Assembly (NCBI GenBank): GCA_020848995.1
Contig: JADLHA010000012.1
Coordinates: 1 to 51,241 of the forward strand
Direction: 5' to 3'
DNA length: 51,241 nucleotides
From: Saprospiraceae bacterium
GTDB lineage: Bacteria; Bacteroidota; Bacteroidia; Chitinophagales; Saprospiraceae
Made by a program: the position numbers and the translations under genes. Below the pieces are notes generated by a model. It made no database searches, had not been told where the DNA came from, and worked only from the letters and a program-made list of their open reading frames with translations. Below, in pieces: positions 34,848-43,186 of the stretch (the stretch's first letter is position 1; each line of letters opens with the position of its first letter).

Positions 34848-35531
34848 TTAGAAGTCGTAAAGATAAGCCACCATGGGCAGGGCGATTGCCGCATTGGATG
34901 CCACCGATCTGAGCGCTGGTTTCTTCTCCGTCTGCTCAATGTCGTTGAGCGCATATTCGGCCCTCACGATAAGCCGCAGCAGGTGTGGGCCAGTTGCATA
35001 TTCGACGCCACATCCCAGCACGCCCTCGACGACGGCGTTGCTATAATATGATTTCACATCCTTAAAGGCAGCGCTGTAGTACACGAACACATCTTCCCGG
35101 GAGCTTTTGGCTGAAGACAGCAAAGCCAGTTGAAACCCTCCCTGAAAAATAATGTGCAGCGGTTTTTCCGTGAGGGTCGCGTATTCGATGAGGAGTGGCA
35201 CTTTGTAATAACTCAGTTCTGTTCTGTAGAGCGCATTGGGTATGTTGGCCGTCGAATACCTCTGCCCCTGCAAGGAGTAGCGCAAGCCCGTCAGCAATCG
35301 CCACGACGGACGGTAGCGATAGGCCAGGTCAATGCCAAACGCTGAACGGTAAGTCGCTTCATAATCGAGCAATGGCCCTTCGTCGGCATCGGTGCCCGAA
35401 ACGATCCAGGTATTTTGGAGGGCCAGGTGGGCTCCCGCTAAAAAACGGTTGTCCTGCGCCTGTGCGCCCGGTATCCATCCTGCAGCCATAAGCCATGCGA
35501 ATATCCAGCTTCTCATCATGGAAGTATTCAT
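34848..35531 (-). CDS. Outer-membrane beta-barrel protein (PorT-like)
   Basis: 227 aa. Signal peptide about 1-25 ('MNTSMMRSWIFAWLMAAGWIPGAQAQ'). The mature part alternates amphipathic strands ('FGIDLAYRYRPSWRLLTGLRYSLQGQRY', 'YYKVPLLIEYATL', 'HIIFQGGFQLALL', 'HLLRLIVRAEYAL') and ends in Phe, the usual end of an outer-membrane barrel. It resembles the OMP_b-brl_2/PorT-like group; an 8-strand barrel fits its size. It overlaps the upstream DUF2851 gene by 4 bp. The role is unknown. Confidence 0.8.
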   Translation of the reverse strand: MNTSMMRSWIFAWLMAAGWIPGAQAQDNRFLAGAHLALQNTWIVSGTDADEGPLLDYEATYRSAFGIDLAYRYRPSWRLLTGLRYSLQGQRYSTANIPNALYRTELSYYKVPLLIEYATLTEKPLHIIFQGGFQLALLSSAKSSREDVFVYYSAAFKDVKSYYSNAVVEGVLGCGVEYATGPHLLRLIVRAEYALNDIEQTEKKPALRSVASNAAIALPMVAYLYDF

Positions 35532-36841
35532 TTTGGGTTAACAAAAGCCTGATTCTGGAATGTTCCGATGGTTTTCTTCAAAAGAAAATCACCGATCATG
35601 CATCGGGTACACTTCTTGTCAACGCAGTACTTCCGGTAAAGTTGCAATCCCGCCTGACTGTGTCCGGCATTTTCAAGCACAAAGTTATGGCTTTTCCACA
35701 AACGGCTGCAGGTATTGTACTCCGGTGGTACCGACTGGAGCAACTCGCGGGCGCGTTCGCAGTATATGTTCAGGGATTGCATGCTGCCATAAGCAAACAT
35801 AACCGGGCAAATTGCATTGATGAGCAACACGTCGGCAGCTGCTTTGCCGATGGCTTTTCGGCGGTAGCGGGAGGCTGGTGCGCCCAGATGGGAATGCGTT
35901 GCCCAATATTCGGATGGGGTCACGTCGAAAAATGCGTGGCTTTCTCGCGGTTTTGTCAGCTCCAGGATGTCCCCCAACCAATTGTGGCGTTGGAAGAGCA
36001 GTGCGGCCAGTTGGGCAAGCCGGAGGTCGGGAAATTGAGCCGGCCGCATGCGAAGAAACTTCCATTGAGCAGGGCCGAGTGCTTCGAATCCGAGCTTGCG
36101 CTGCAGGAAGTCGTATTCGCGTTGAAGGTCTTTTACATAGGGATCTGCTGCTGCGTTTCCCAGCATGCCTGCGGTGCCGAGCAGGGCCGCCTCAAGTGCC
36201 AAAGGGTCGTGGCGTAATTTGCGCAGTGCTTGCAGGGGCAATCGCGCGCACAGCATGGTCATGGCCTCTCCGTTGACAGGAGCAACCAGGTAGCGCGCAA
36301 CCCTGCGAAAGAACATGGCTTCCCAGTCTGAATCACACGAAATCCATTCTTCCCTGACTTCCTCGCACTTTTGCTGAAACCGTTCGACCATCAGGCGTTC
36401 GAACCAAATTGCTTTGCGTTCCCCAGGTACGCCTGCTACCAAAGCATGACATGGCAGGCGATTTGCTGCATGCATAAGGCCTTCATACCTTTTCATCAGT
36501 GCTTCCGGTACCACTGGACCGAGTTCCAGACAGGGAAGGAGCGTCCCTTCGCAGTACACTTCGGCATCTGCATTCCAGACCACATGCAGGATGACGTTTT
36601 TGTAATGTGGGTCAGCGCCATGTCCATGCGCAGCCCAATCTGAGGCATTTACGTGCAGTTCGACGTGTCCTGCCCAACTCAGTCCTCCGATGAGCAGGCG
36701 CGAGAACAGGAAGTCCGGACCCTGGTTGGCATTCCGCGTACCAGGATGAACGATCTCCAGCGATTGCCCGCAGGTCGTTTGGAGCTTGCGGGTTCCCGCA
36801 ATTCTGATTTCCCAGAGGTAATGGAGCAGGTCTTCTTGCAT
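35528..36841 (-). CDS. DUF2851 family protein
   Basis: 437 aa, normal length for this Bacteroidota family. Typical blocks: 'HYLWEIRIAGTRKLQTTCGQSLEIVHPGTRNANQGPDF' split across the start, 'GHVELHVNASDWAAHGH...YKNVILHVVW', 'ERFQQKCEEVREE', and near the end 'Y.KYCVDKKCTRCMIGDFLL' with a conserved Cys cluster (CxxC plus an additional Cys). No export signal. The Glu, Asp and His residues in the first block suggest a nuclease-like active site, but the function is not established. It sits 32 bp after folA and overlaps the barrel gene. Confidence 0.85.
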   Translation of the reverse strand: MQEDLLHYLWEIRIAGTRKLQTTCGQSLEIVHPGTRNANQGPDFLFSRLLIGGLSWAGHVELHVNASDWAAHGHGADPHYKNVILHVVWNADAEVYCEGTLLPCLELGPVVPEALMKRYEGLMHAANRLPCHALVAGVPGERKAIWFERLMVERFQQKCEEVREEWISCDSDWEAMFFRRVARYLVAPVNGEAMTMLCARLPLQALRKLRHDPLALEAALLGTAGMLGNAAADPYVKDLQREYDFLQRKLGFEALGPAQWKFLRMRPAQFPDLRLAQLAALLFQRHNWLGDILELTKPRESHAFFDVTPSEYWATHSHLGAPASRYRRKAIGKAAADVLLINAICPVMFAYGSMQSLNIYCERARELLQSVPPEYNTCSRLWKSHNFVLENAGHSQAGLQLYRKYCVDKKCTRCMIGDFLLKKTIGTFQNQAFVNPK

Positions 36842-36873
36842 TGGGCGTCATTGGACCTGTCTGGATGCACGGA

Positions 36874-37380
36874 TCAGCCGGGGCGCGCGGTTTTTTTGGT
36901 ATAAATCCGGAAAGAATGTGGAAGTGCGTTCTTTCCATCGGGTTCGCGATCCTCCCGGAAATCGAGTGTCCAGTGGTCGAGGGAAAGTTCCGGAAAATAG
37001 GTATCGCAGGGACCACGATACCCCACCAAAGTGAGGTACAATTTATTCCACAGGGCTTTTGACTGATTGTAGATCTGTCCGCCACCGATGATAAAGAGTT
37101 CTTGCTCCCCCCGTTCGCGGGCAAGCAGGATGCCCTCGCCAATTGAACCGGCGACCAGGCAATCGCTTGCGCCGAATTCCGTGTTTCGCGTAACGACGAT
37201 GTTGGTCCTTCCCGGCAGGGCGCGGCCAATGCTGTCAAAGCATTTGCGGCCCATGAGGAGGTGATGGCCCATCGTGTATTTTTTGAAGAACAGCAGGTCT
37301 GCCGGCAGATGCCAGGGAAGTGCATTGTTCAGGCCAATGCACCCGCCCTCGTTCATGGCTACGATGCAGGAGATGGTCAT
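36874..37380 (-). CDS. folA: Dihydrofolate reductase
   Basis: 168 aa from ATG 37380; the frame is open further upstream but that part lies inside mrdA. It reduces dihydrofolate to tetrahydrofolate with NADPH. Seen: 'CIVAMNEGGCIGLNNALPWHLPADLLFFKKYT' blocks (Met20-loop Trp, catalytic Asp in 'LPADL'), NADPH motif 'HLLMGRKCFDSIGRALPGRTNIVVTR', 'ELFIIGGGQIYNQ' and 'LYLTLV...DTYFPEL'. The ATG overlaps the mrdA stop by 4 bp, so a folate gene is translationally coupled to a cell-wall synthase. Confidence 0.96.
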   Translation of the reverse strand: MTISCIVAMNEGGCIGLNNALPWHLPADLLFFKKYTMGHHLLMGRKCFDSIGRALPGRTNIVVTRNTEFGASDCLVAGSIGEGILLARERGEQELFIIGGGQIYNQSKALWNKLYLTLVGYRGPCDTYFPELSLDHWTLDFREDREPDGKNALPHSFRIYTKKTARPG

Positions 37381-39230
37381 GTTTTGTTTTTCTTGACTCC
37401 GATAAGATCCTTTTCGATCATGCGCTTGTGCAGATCGCGGCGAATTACTTTCCCGTTCAGGTGCTTTTCGATCATCAGTGAGGCAATGGGTGCGGCAACC
37501 TCCCCTCCCCATCCGGCATTCTCGACATAGACCGCAATGGCAATTTTCGGATTTGTTTTCGGGGCAAAGGCAAAGAATACGGAATGGTCTTCGCCATGGG
37601 GATTTTGCGAAGTACCCGTTTTTCCGCAAATAGCAACATCGGGAAGGTATGCATTGTATGCCGTTCCGGCGCGAACCGCGAGTTCCATGCCCTCGATCAC
37701 GGATTCAAAATGCTTCCGGTCGATGGCGATCTGGTTTTTAAGGCGGAACCGTTCGGGTATCGCCATGCCGTCCCCGTCAAAAGCCCGGGCAAGGTGCGGT
37801 ATGTAGTAATGGCCCCGGTTTGCGATGATCGCAGCCAGGTTGGCCATTTGCAGGGTTGTCATTTCCAGTTCTCCCTGTCCGATCCCCACCGATGCAAAAT
37901 AAGTCGACCTCCACTGATCGGTTTTGTAGAGCCGGGTATAAAACTCAGAAGTGGGGATAAATCCTCGCGATTCCGTCACCACGTCGCTGTAGAGCGGTCG
38001 ACCCAGTCCAAAGGCAACCAGGTATTTGCCAAGCAGGTCGAGCCCAATGGAAGGCTTTGAAAATCCCTCCTTCTCGATGAGGTCGCGGAAGACCTGGATG
38101 AAATAGGCGTTGCAGGAATGCTGTAACGCCACGGACAGTTTTCCTGGAGACGGGTGATTGTGGCAACCAAAGCGGATGTTTTTATAAAAATAAGCCCCGG
38201 AGCATGGGTGTGAAGTATTTTCGAAGAGCTCCTTTTCCTGGAGCGCGACCAAGGCCAAAATGGGTTTAAAAATCGAACCGGGCGGATATTTCGCATTGGA
38301 TGACCGGTCGAAAAGCGGTTTCAGTGAATCCTGCAGCAGGTAGGCATAGGCATATCCGCGATTGTTATGGACGGACATGAGGTTGGGATTAAATGTAGGA
38401 GCCGTAACCTGGCATAGGATTTCACCAGTAGCCGGTTCGATGGCAACAATTGCGCCCACCTTGTTTTGCATGAGGCTGTCGCCATATCGCTGCAGTTCGA
38501 GGTCAATTCCGAGCTGGATGTCTTTGCCGGAAATGGCCTTCCGGTCCAGACGGCCGTTCTCGTAAGGGCCGACGTTGCGACCGAGGTTGTCTTTGAGAAC
38601 GAACTCCACGCCGTTAACACCGCGCATTTCCTGTTCGTAGTATTTTTCGAGCCCTGCACATCCAATGTAATCGCCGGGCCGGTATGCGTTTTCTGACTGC
38701 TGTATTTCTTCCGGTGTAACTTCGCTGATGTATCCCAGAAAATTGGCGCCATAGGGTTCGGGATAACCCCGGATGGAGCGCAACTCGCTGCTGAATCCCG
38801 GAAAGCGAAACTGGTTTTCAGCAAAGGTCAGGAATACCTCGGGGGGAATGCTCTTCATAAAAATGAAGGGAACTGATTTGCTGTACTTTCCCGATTTCCA
38901 ATCCTTGCGCAATGCATGTTCGAAGCGCTCGCGGTCAATGTGCAGCAGATTGCAAAAAAGGGCAGTGTCCATTTCCGGAGATACTGCGTTGTAGGTTACG
39001 TACAGATCGTAAGTTGGGTAATTGATCACCAGCAACTTTCCCTGACGGTCGTAGAGCAAACCCCGTGACGGGTATATCAAATTTTGATTGAGGGTGATGG
39101 AACTTGCCCGGGTTGAATACTTTGGGTTGAACAACTGCACTTTGGCGAGCGCGATGACGAGCATCGCCGCCGCAAGAATGACCATACCCCGGATGAGCTG
39201 ATAGCGCAATATGTACCTGTCGCGAAGCAT
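37377..39230 (-). CDS. mrdA: Penicillin-binding protein 2, rod-shape transpeptidase
   Basis: 617 aa from ATG 39230; an upstream extension overlaps mreD and is not real. One N-terminal membrane helix (about 15-35), a PBP dimerisation domain, then the transpeptidase with all three motifs: 'PPGSIFKPI' (SxxK, acylated Ser), 'SCN' in 'LQHSCNAYFIQ' and 'KTGT' in 'ICGKTGTSQNPHGEDHSVF'. Family block 'SRGLLYDRQGKLLVIN' is present. It cross-links peptidoglycan during elongation together with MreBCD and RodA; rodA is not in the window. It sits 8 bp after mreD. Confidence 0.96.
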   Translation of the reverse strand: MLRDRYILRYQLIRGMVILAAAMLVIALAKVQLFNPKYSTRASSITLNQNLIYPSRGLLYDRQGKLLVINYPTYDLYVTYNAVSPEMDTALFCNLLHIDRERFEHALRKDWKSGKYSKSVPFIFMKSIPPEVFLTFAENQFRFPGFSSELRSIRGYPEPYGANFLGYISEVTPEEIQQSENAYRPGDYIGCAGLEKYYEQEMRGVNGVEFVLKDNLGRNVGPYENGRLDRKAISGKDIQLGIDLELQRYGDSLMQNKVGAIVAIEPATGEILCQVTAPTFNPNLMSVHNNRGYAYAYLLQDSLKPLFDRSSNAKYPPGSIFKPILALVALQEKELFENTSHPCSGAYFYKNIRFGCHNHPSPGKLSVALQHSCNAYFIQVFRDLIEKEGFSKPSIGLDLLGKYLVAFGLGRPLYSDVVTESRGFIPTSEFYTRLYKTDQWRSTYFASVGIGQGELEMTTLQMANLAAIIANRGHYYIPHLARAFDGDGMAIPERFRLKNQIAIDRKHFESVIEGMELAVRAGTAYNAYLPDVAICGKTGTSQNPHGEDHSVFFAFAPKTNPKIAIAVYVENAGWGGEVAAPIASLMIEKHLNGKVIRRDLHKRMIEKDLIGVKKNKT

Positions 39231-39238
39231 ATTCCGGT

Positions 39239-39760
39239 TCAGGATCTGAAGCTGAAAAACAACTGGAGCAGAAAGATAATGATCCCTGAAACAAAAAGGC
39301 TCAGAATCGCCCCCAGGAGGATCTGCCCGATGTACACGAAAGTAAAAACTTTGAGGATAAAGTAACTGAGAAAAAAGACGACCAGAAGCATTCCTGCATA
39401 TTGCGAAAACCAGACGACTCCCAGGTCGCTGATGGTCGGTGCGGCATCTGTGGGATAGCCGTTTTTGGGTTCGAGGAGGCGAAGCGCCAATGGCCGGAAC
39501 AGCATCATCCACAAACAGGCTCCCGCGTGAACGCCCGGGGAGAGGTAGAACAAATCGACCAGGCTTCCAATACAAAAAGAGAGGAGCAGGATGAAAAACT
39601 GGGGGATCTGCAAAGGAAGCGTGAGCAGAACAACCGGATAGACGAGGATGGCCACGCCTGGCATTTCACCAGTCCCCAGATGAATTTCCTTGAGAACGAT
39701 GACCTGCATCAGCAGGTAGAGCAGCGTGCGGATGATCAAACCCAGCCACTGTTTACTCAT
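39239..39760 (-). CDS. mreD: Rod shape-determining protein MreD
   Basis: 173 aa, almost entirely hydrophobic with five or six membrane helices, the usual MreD topology. Segments such as 'LLYLLMQVIVLKEIHLG' and 'FFILLLSFCIGSLVDLFYLSPGVHAGACL' match the Bacteroidota form. It overlaps mreC by 8 bp and precedes mrdA. It links the cytoplasmic MreB filament to wall synthesis. Confidence 0.92.
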   Translation of the reverse strand: MSKQWLGLIIRTLLYLLMQVIVLKEIHLGTGEMPGVAILVYPVVLLTLPLQIPQFFILLLSFCIGSLVDLFYLSPGVHAGACLWMMLFRPLALRLLEPKNGYPTDAAPTISDLGVVWFSQYAGMLLVVFFLSYFILKVFTFVYIGQILLGAILSLFVSGIIIFLLQLFFSFRS

Positions 39761-40586
39761 AACGGGAGAATTTGCTTTCCAGTTCCAGTTTTTCCTCTTT
39801 TTGTTCGTTGATGATCACGTAAACCTGGTCGAGTTTTGTCATGGGCTGGCTGAGCCGCACGTCAATATCGTATGTAAACGAACCAGGGCTTACGCGGTGC
39901 ATGGATACGGTACCAATTGTGAGGTTTTTGGGAAAAACAACGGAGTAGCCGCTAGTAACGACCGTATCCCCCATGCGCACGTCCGCATATTTCTGGATGG
40001 CCTTCAGGCGCAAGATGGCTGGATCGTGTCCTTCCCAAACCAGCGGGCCAAAAAAACCGCTGCGACTCAGTCTCGCACTGATTGCCGTGTTGCTGTGCAG
40101 CAAAGACATGACGAGGCTATAGCGTTGGCTGGTGTCGGTCACGATGCCCACGATGCCAGAAGCAGTAATCACACCCATGCCTGGGGCAATGCCGTCCTGG
40201 CCCCCCCGGTCAAGTGTGATCATATTGTTTCGGCGGTCGAGCGCATTGTTGATGACCCGTGCAGACAATACTTTGTAAGGGCCAGGCAAAACAGGTAAGT
40301 GAAGGCTATCTTCATTTATGTTTTCCCGTTCCATCCCATTCATGATTTTTTCGAGCAGGCGGGCGTTCTCCTCTGCAAGGCTGTCGTTCTTTTCCCGAAG
40401 GGATATGTAATCGAGACTGCGCTGGACCTTTGATTGCAGGGAACTCGCCATCAGTTGGTAGGAATACAGGTAGATCTTTTGTTGGGGCTGGTTGTATTTT
40501 ACCACCCAGATCAGGCAAAGCGCCTGCAACAAAACAAAGAGGACTAGCGAACCATGTTGAACGATGACGCGGGCGAACTTCCACAT
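39753..40586 (-). CDS. mreC: Rod shape-determining protein MreC
   Basis: 277 aa. One membrane helix (about 10-30, 'HGSLVLFVLLQALCLIWVV') precedes a coiled coil (about 55-90, 'YISLREKNDSLAEENARLLEKIM') and a periplasmic beta-barrel domain with the family block 'ITLDRGGQDGIAPGMGVITASGIVGIV' and 'ISARLSRSGFFGPLVWEG'. It forms a periplasmic scaffold that activates PBP2. It lies 51 bp after mreB. Confidence 0.95.
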   Translation of the reverse strand: MWKFARVIVQHGSLVLFVLLQALCLIWVVKYNQPQQKIYLYSYQLMASSLQSKVQRSLDYISLREKNDSLAEENARLLEKIMNGMERENINEDSLHLPVLPGPYKVLSARVINNALDRRNNMITLDRGGQDGIAPGMGVITASGIVGIVTDTSQRYSLVMSLLHSNTAISARLSRSGFFGPLVWEGHDPAILRLKAIQKYADVRMGDTVVTSGYSVVFPKNLTIGTVSMHRVSPGSFTYDIDVRLSQPMTKLDQVYVIINEQKEEKLELESKFSRYE

Positions 40587-40637
40587 GGGTCTTCCGGAAT
40601 TTTACCTAACTATGTGCAAGGGCCTGCCCACAGCACA

Positions 40638-41669
40638 TCAAATGCTTTTGCGATCCATCAGGAAGGAATACCGGTCCGTATTTTTGAGGGCGAGGCCCGT
40701 TCCGCGCACCACTGCCCGCAAGGGGTCATCGGCGACAATGACCGGCAGTTTGGTTTTGGCAGAAAGGCGCTTGTCGAGTCCTTTGAGCAGTGCGCCGCCC
40801 CCCGTCAGGTAAAGCCCGGTCCGGTAGATGTCTGCACTCAATTCGGGTGGGGTCAATTCAAGTGCCTTGAGTACCGCTTCTTCGATTTTCATAATGGATT
40901 TATCGAGGGCTTCGGCGGTTTCTTCGTAGCGTACGACGATCTGGCGAGGAATGCCCGTCATCAGGTCACGGCCATTGATGGGATATGGATCTGGTGGGTT
41001 GTCGAGCTTTTTCAAGGTAGACCCGATGTGGATCTTCATCTGCTCGGCTGTGCGCTCTCCGACGAGCATGTTGTGCTCCCGGCGCATGTAGTCGATGATG
41101 TCATTGGTGAATTCGTCGCCGGCAACGCGTATAGACTGGTCGCATACGATGCCGGACAAAGCGATGACGGCGATTTCCGTGGTGCCGCCCCCGATGTCGA
41201 TGACCATATTGCCCACGGGTTCCTCCACGTCGAGCCCGATCCCAAGCGCAGCCGCCATGGGTTCGTGAATGAGGTAGGTTTCTTTGGAATCGACGTGGTC
41301 AGCCGAATCGAAAACGGCGCGTTTTTCTACCTCTGTGATGCCCGACGGTATGCAGATCACCATCCGCAAATGGGTAAAAAAACGGCGTTTGTTGCCGATC
41401 ATGTTGATCAGCCCCTGGATCATGGCCTCTGCTGCCTGAAAATCTGCAATGACCCCGTCCTTGAGCGGGCGGATGGTCTCGATGTTTTTGTGGGTCTTTT
41501 CGTGCATTTGCATGGCCCGGTTACCCACAGCGATGACCTCCCCCGATTTTTTATCGATCGCAACAATGGAAGGCTCGTCCACAACGACCTGACCATCCTG
41601 GATGATGAGGGTGTTTGCCGTGCCCAGGTCCACTGCTAGTTCCTGTATAAATAGGTTGAAGAACTTCAT
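40638..41669 (-). CDS. mreB: Rod shape-determining actin homologue MreB
   Basis: 343 aa, full length. Actin-fold nucleotide motifs: phosphate 1 'AVDLGTANTLI', connect 1 'CIPSGITEVEKRAV', phosphate 2 'VIDIGGGTTEIAVI' and the adenosine segment 'LTGGGALLKGLDKRL'. It forms membrane-bound filaments that guide wall elongation. It is the first gene of the mreBCD-mrdA-folA cluster and has a -7 element about 95 bp upstream. Confidence 0.97.
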   Translation of the reverse strand: MKFFNLFIQELAVDLGTANTLIIQDGQVVVDEPSIVAIDKKSGEVIAVGNRAMQMHEKTHKNIETIRPLKDGVIADFQAAEAMIQGLINMIGNKRRFFTHLRMVICIPSGITEVEKRAVFDSADHVDSKETYLIHEPMAAALGIGLDVEEPVGNMVIDIGGGTTEIAVIALSGIVCDQSIRVAGDEFTNDIIDYMRREHNMLVGERTAEQMKIHIGSTLKKLDNPPDPYPINGRDLMTGIPRQIVVRYEETAEALDKSIMKIEEAVLKALELTPPELSADIYRTGLYLTGGGALLKGLDKRLSAKTKLPVIVADDPLRAVVRGTGLALKNTDRYSFLMDRKSI

Positions 41670-41763
41670 AGATGTTATGCGTTATAAACTGATGTACCTC
41701 GTTGGTTGTGCATTCAAAAACTAATGTGTTGTGACTCCGGATGTCTGTGGCGGGAAGGGATTG

Positions 41764-41771
41764 CAAAAGTA
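41764..41771 (-). promoter_or_regulatory. -7 element of the mreB operon
   Basis: The minus strand reads TACTTTTG, an exact TAnnTTTG match, 17 bp past the M16 gene stop, predicting a leader of about 90 nt to mreB. A clear -33 element is not visible. It would let the shape operon be expressed apart from the upstream M16 gene. Confidence 0.5.
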
Positions 41772-41787
41772 TGAAAAAAATTGCGGA

Positions 41788-43068
41788 TCAGGCCCCGGCG
41801 GTAACCAGGATCATTTTTTCCGGATCCAGCCATTTGGAAGCGAGTTCCCTAAGCCGCTCCGGACCTGTGCTCAGCACCTCCTCCTTGAGCTGGTCGAAAG
41901 CGGCGGGAGATCCGTACTCGTTGACCAGGGTTTTCAGGAAAGACACGGTCTGAAAAGGTCCGTCAAGCAGCCTGAGCATGCTTCCGCACAGGTAATTTCT
42001 CACCATCAACCGCTCGGCTTCGGGGATGAGCTCCTCCCTGATAAGACCGAGCTCGGCGCGAATGAGCCTAAGCGCCGACTCCAGTTCTTTGGGATTGAGC
42101 TCTGCGCTGATGTAAAAGCACCCATCGTGAACCTGGCAGTCGAGTGCTGAGTGGATATCGTAGGTCAGGCCCTTATCTTCGCGGATGTTCTTCATCAGAC
42201 GCGAGCCAAAGTAATCCCCCAGGACCGTGTTGAGCAGGTACATGCCGAAGAAATCCGGATGCTGCCTTGGGAAGGTGCGCAGTCCAAATTTCAGGCTGGT
42301 CTGCCGGCTGTGTTTCATGGGGTGATGCGAGCGGGCGACTGCAGGGGCCGCCGTGGGCACCTTTTGCGCCGCAGGTTCGGCCAAGCTTCTTTGAGGAAAA
42401 CGAATGAGTTGCCGTTCCAGGTGTCCAAACGTGCTTTCGTCCATTTCGCCACAGTAGAAAGCCGACAGGTAATTTCCGCAGTAGTTGGCGTCGTGATAAC
42501 TCCTCAAATCTTCAACGCAAAGAGCGTCGAGCAGCCCCGGAGTGGTATTGTACCCATAAGCGGTATCGACCCCGTAGATCAACGAAGTAAATTCCCGGTA
42601 AGAAACGTAATCGGGTTCGGAAAGCTGATGCTTCAACTGAGAGTGCAAAAAACGCCGGTTCCGGTCGAGGTCTTCCTGGCGGTAAGCGGGGTCCAGTGCC
42701 AGATTGCACAGAAACTCCAACAAAGCGCCAAAGTGCTTTTGGAGGCAGCTCAGCGAAATAAAGGTGAAGTCGAGGTCGGCCTGAACAGCGAGGTGTGCGC
42801 CGTGAAAGTCGATGAAATCGGCAACCGCATCGGCCTTGACCCCAGAGGTTCCTTCCATGATGAGCTGGGCTGACAGCCGGGCGCTGAGTTTGGTCGTCTC
42901 CGTCCACCTGCCGTTGCTGAAGACAAGCTCCAAAAAGCAAAGGCCGGGCTTGTTGGTCTGCATGGCGTATAGCTGGCAGCCATTGGACAAGGCGTGGGAT
43001 TTAAAAGCCGGCAATTGCATGCGGCTCCAGTCCTCTTCGACCCGTTCATATAGCAATGTGTTGAGCAT
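41788..43068 (-). CDS. M16-family protein without the HxxEH zinc motif
   Basis: 426 aa in one M16B-like unit (N-terminal and C-terminal halves). No signal peptide. Where active members carry 'HxxEH' after the first strand, this reads 'TKLSARLSAQLIMEGTSG', so metal binding is lost. The C-terminal half keeps the substrate-binding Arg/Tyr block ('YFGSRLMKNIREDKGLTYDIHSAL'), as in the non-catalytic partner of two-subunit M16B proteases. The usual catalytic partner gene is not in the window. It is either a chaperone-like subunit or works with a partner encoded elsewhere. It is divergent from dnaN. Confidence 0.85.
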   Translation of the reverse strand: MLNTLLYERVEEDWSRMQLPAFKSHALSNGCQLYAMQTNKPGLCFLELVFSNGRWTETTKLSARLSAQLIMEGTSGVKADAVADFIDFHGAHLAVQADLDFTFISLSCLQKHFGALLEFLCNLALDPAYRQEDLDRNRRFLHSQLKHQLSEPDYVSYREFTSLIYGVDTAYGYNTTPGLLDALCVEDLRSYHDANYCGNYLSAFYCGEMDESTFGHLERQLIRFPQRSLAEPAAQKVPTAAPAVARSHHPMKHSRQTSLKFGLRTFPRQHPDFFGMYLLNTVLGDYFGSRLMKNIREDKGLTYDIHSALDCQVHDGCFYISAELNPKELESALRLIRAELGLIREELIPEAERLMVRNYLCGSMLRLLDGPFQTVSFLKTLVNEYGSPAAFDQLKEEVLSTGPERLRELASKWLDPEKMILVTAGA

Positions 43069-43102
43069 TCAGGCTATGAAACGCCAAACCCGCAGAAAGA
43101 TG

Positions 43103-43110
43103 TATTTTTG
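43103..43110 (+). promoter_or_regulatory. -7 element of dnaN-nadD
   Basis: TATTTTTG matches TAnnTTTG in the 118-bp divergent gap and predicts a leader of about 70 nt to ATG 43187. No -33 TTG at the usual distance. Confidence 0.45.
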
Positions 43111-43186
43111 TGCCGCATTGGGGCGTAAACTTATGCATTAGCAGGCTTTCCGACCCCATCCATTCGACCATAAACCTCCAATATCT

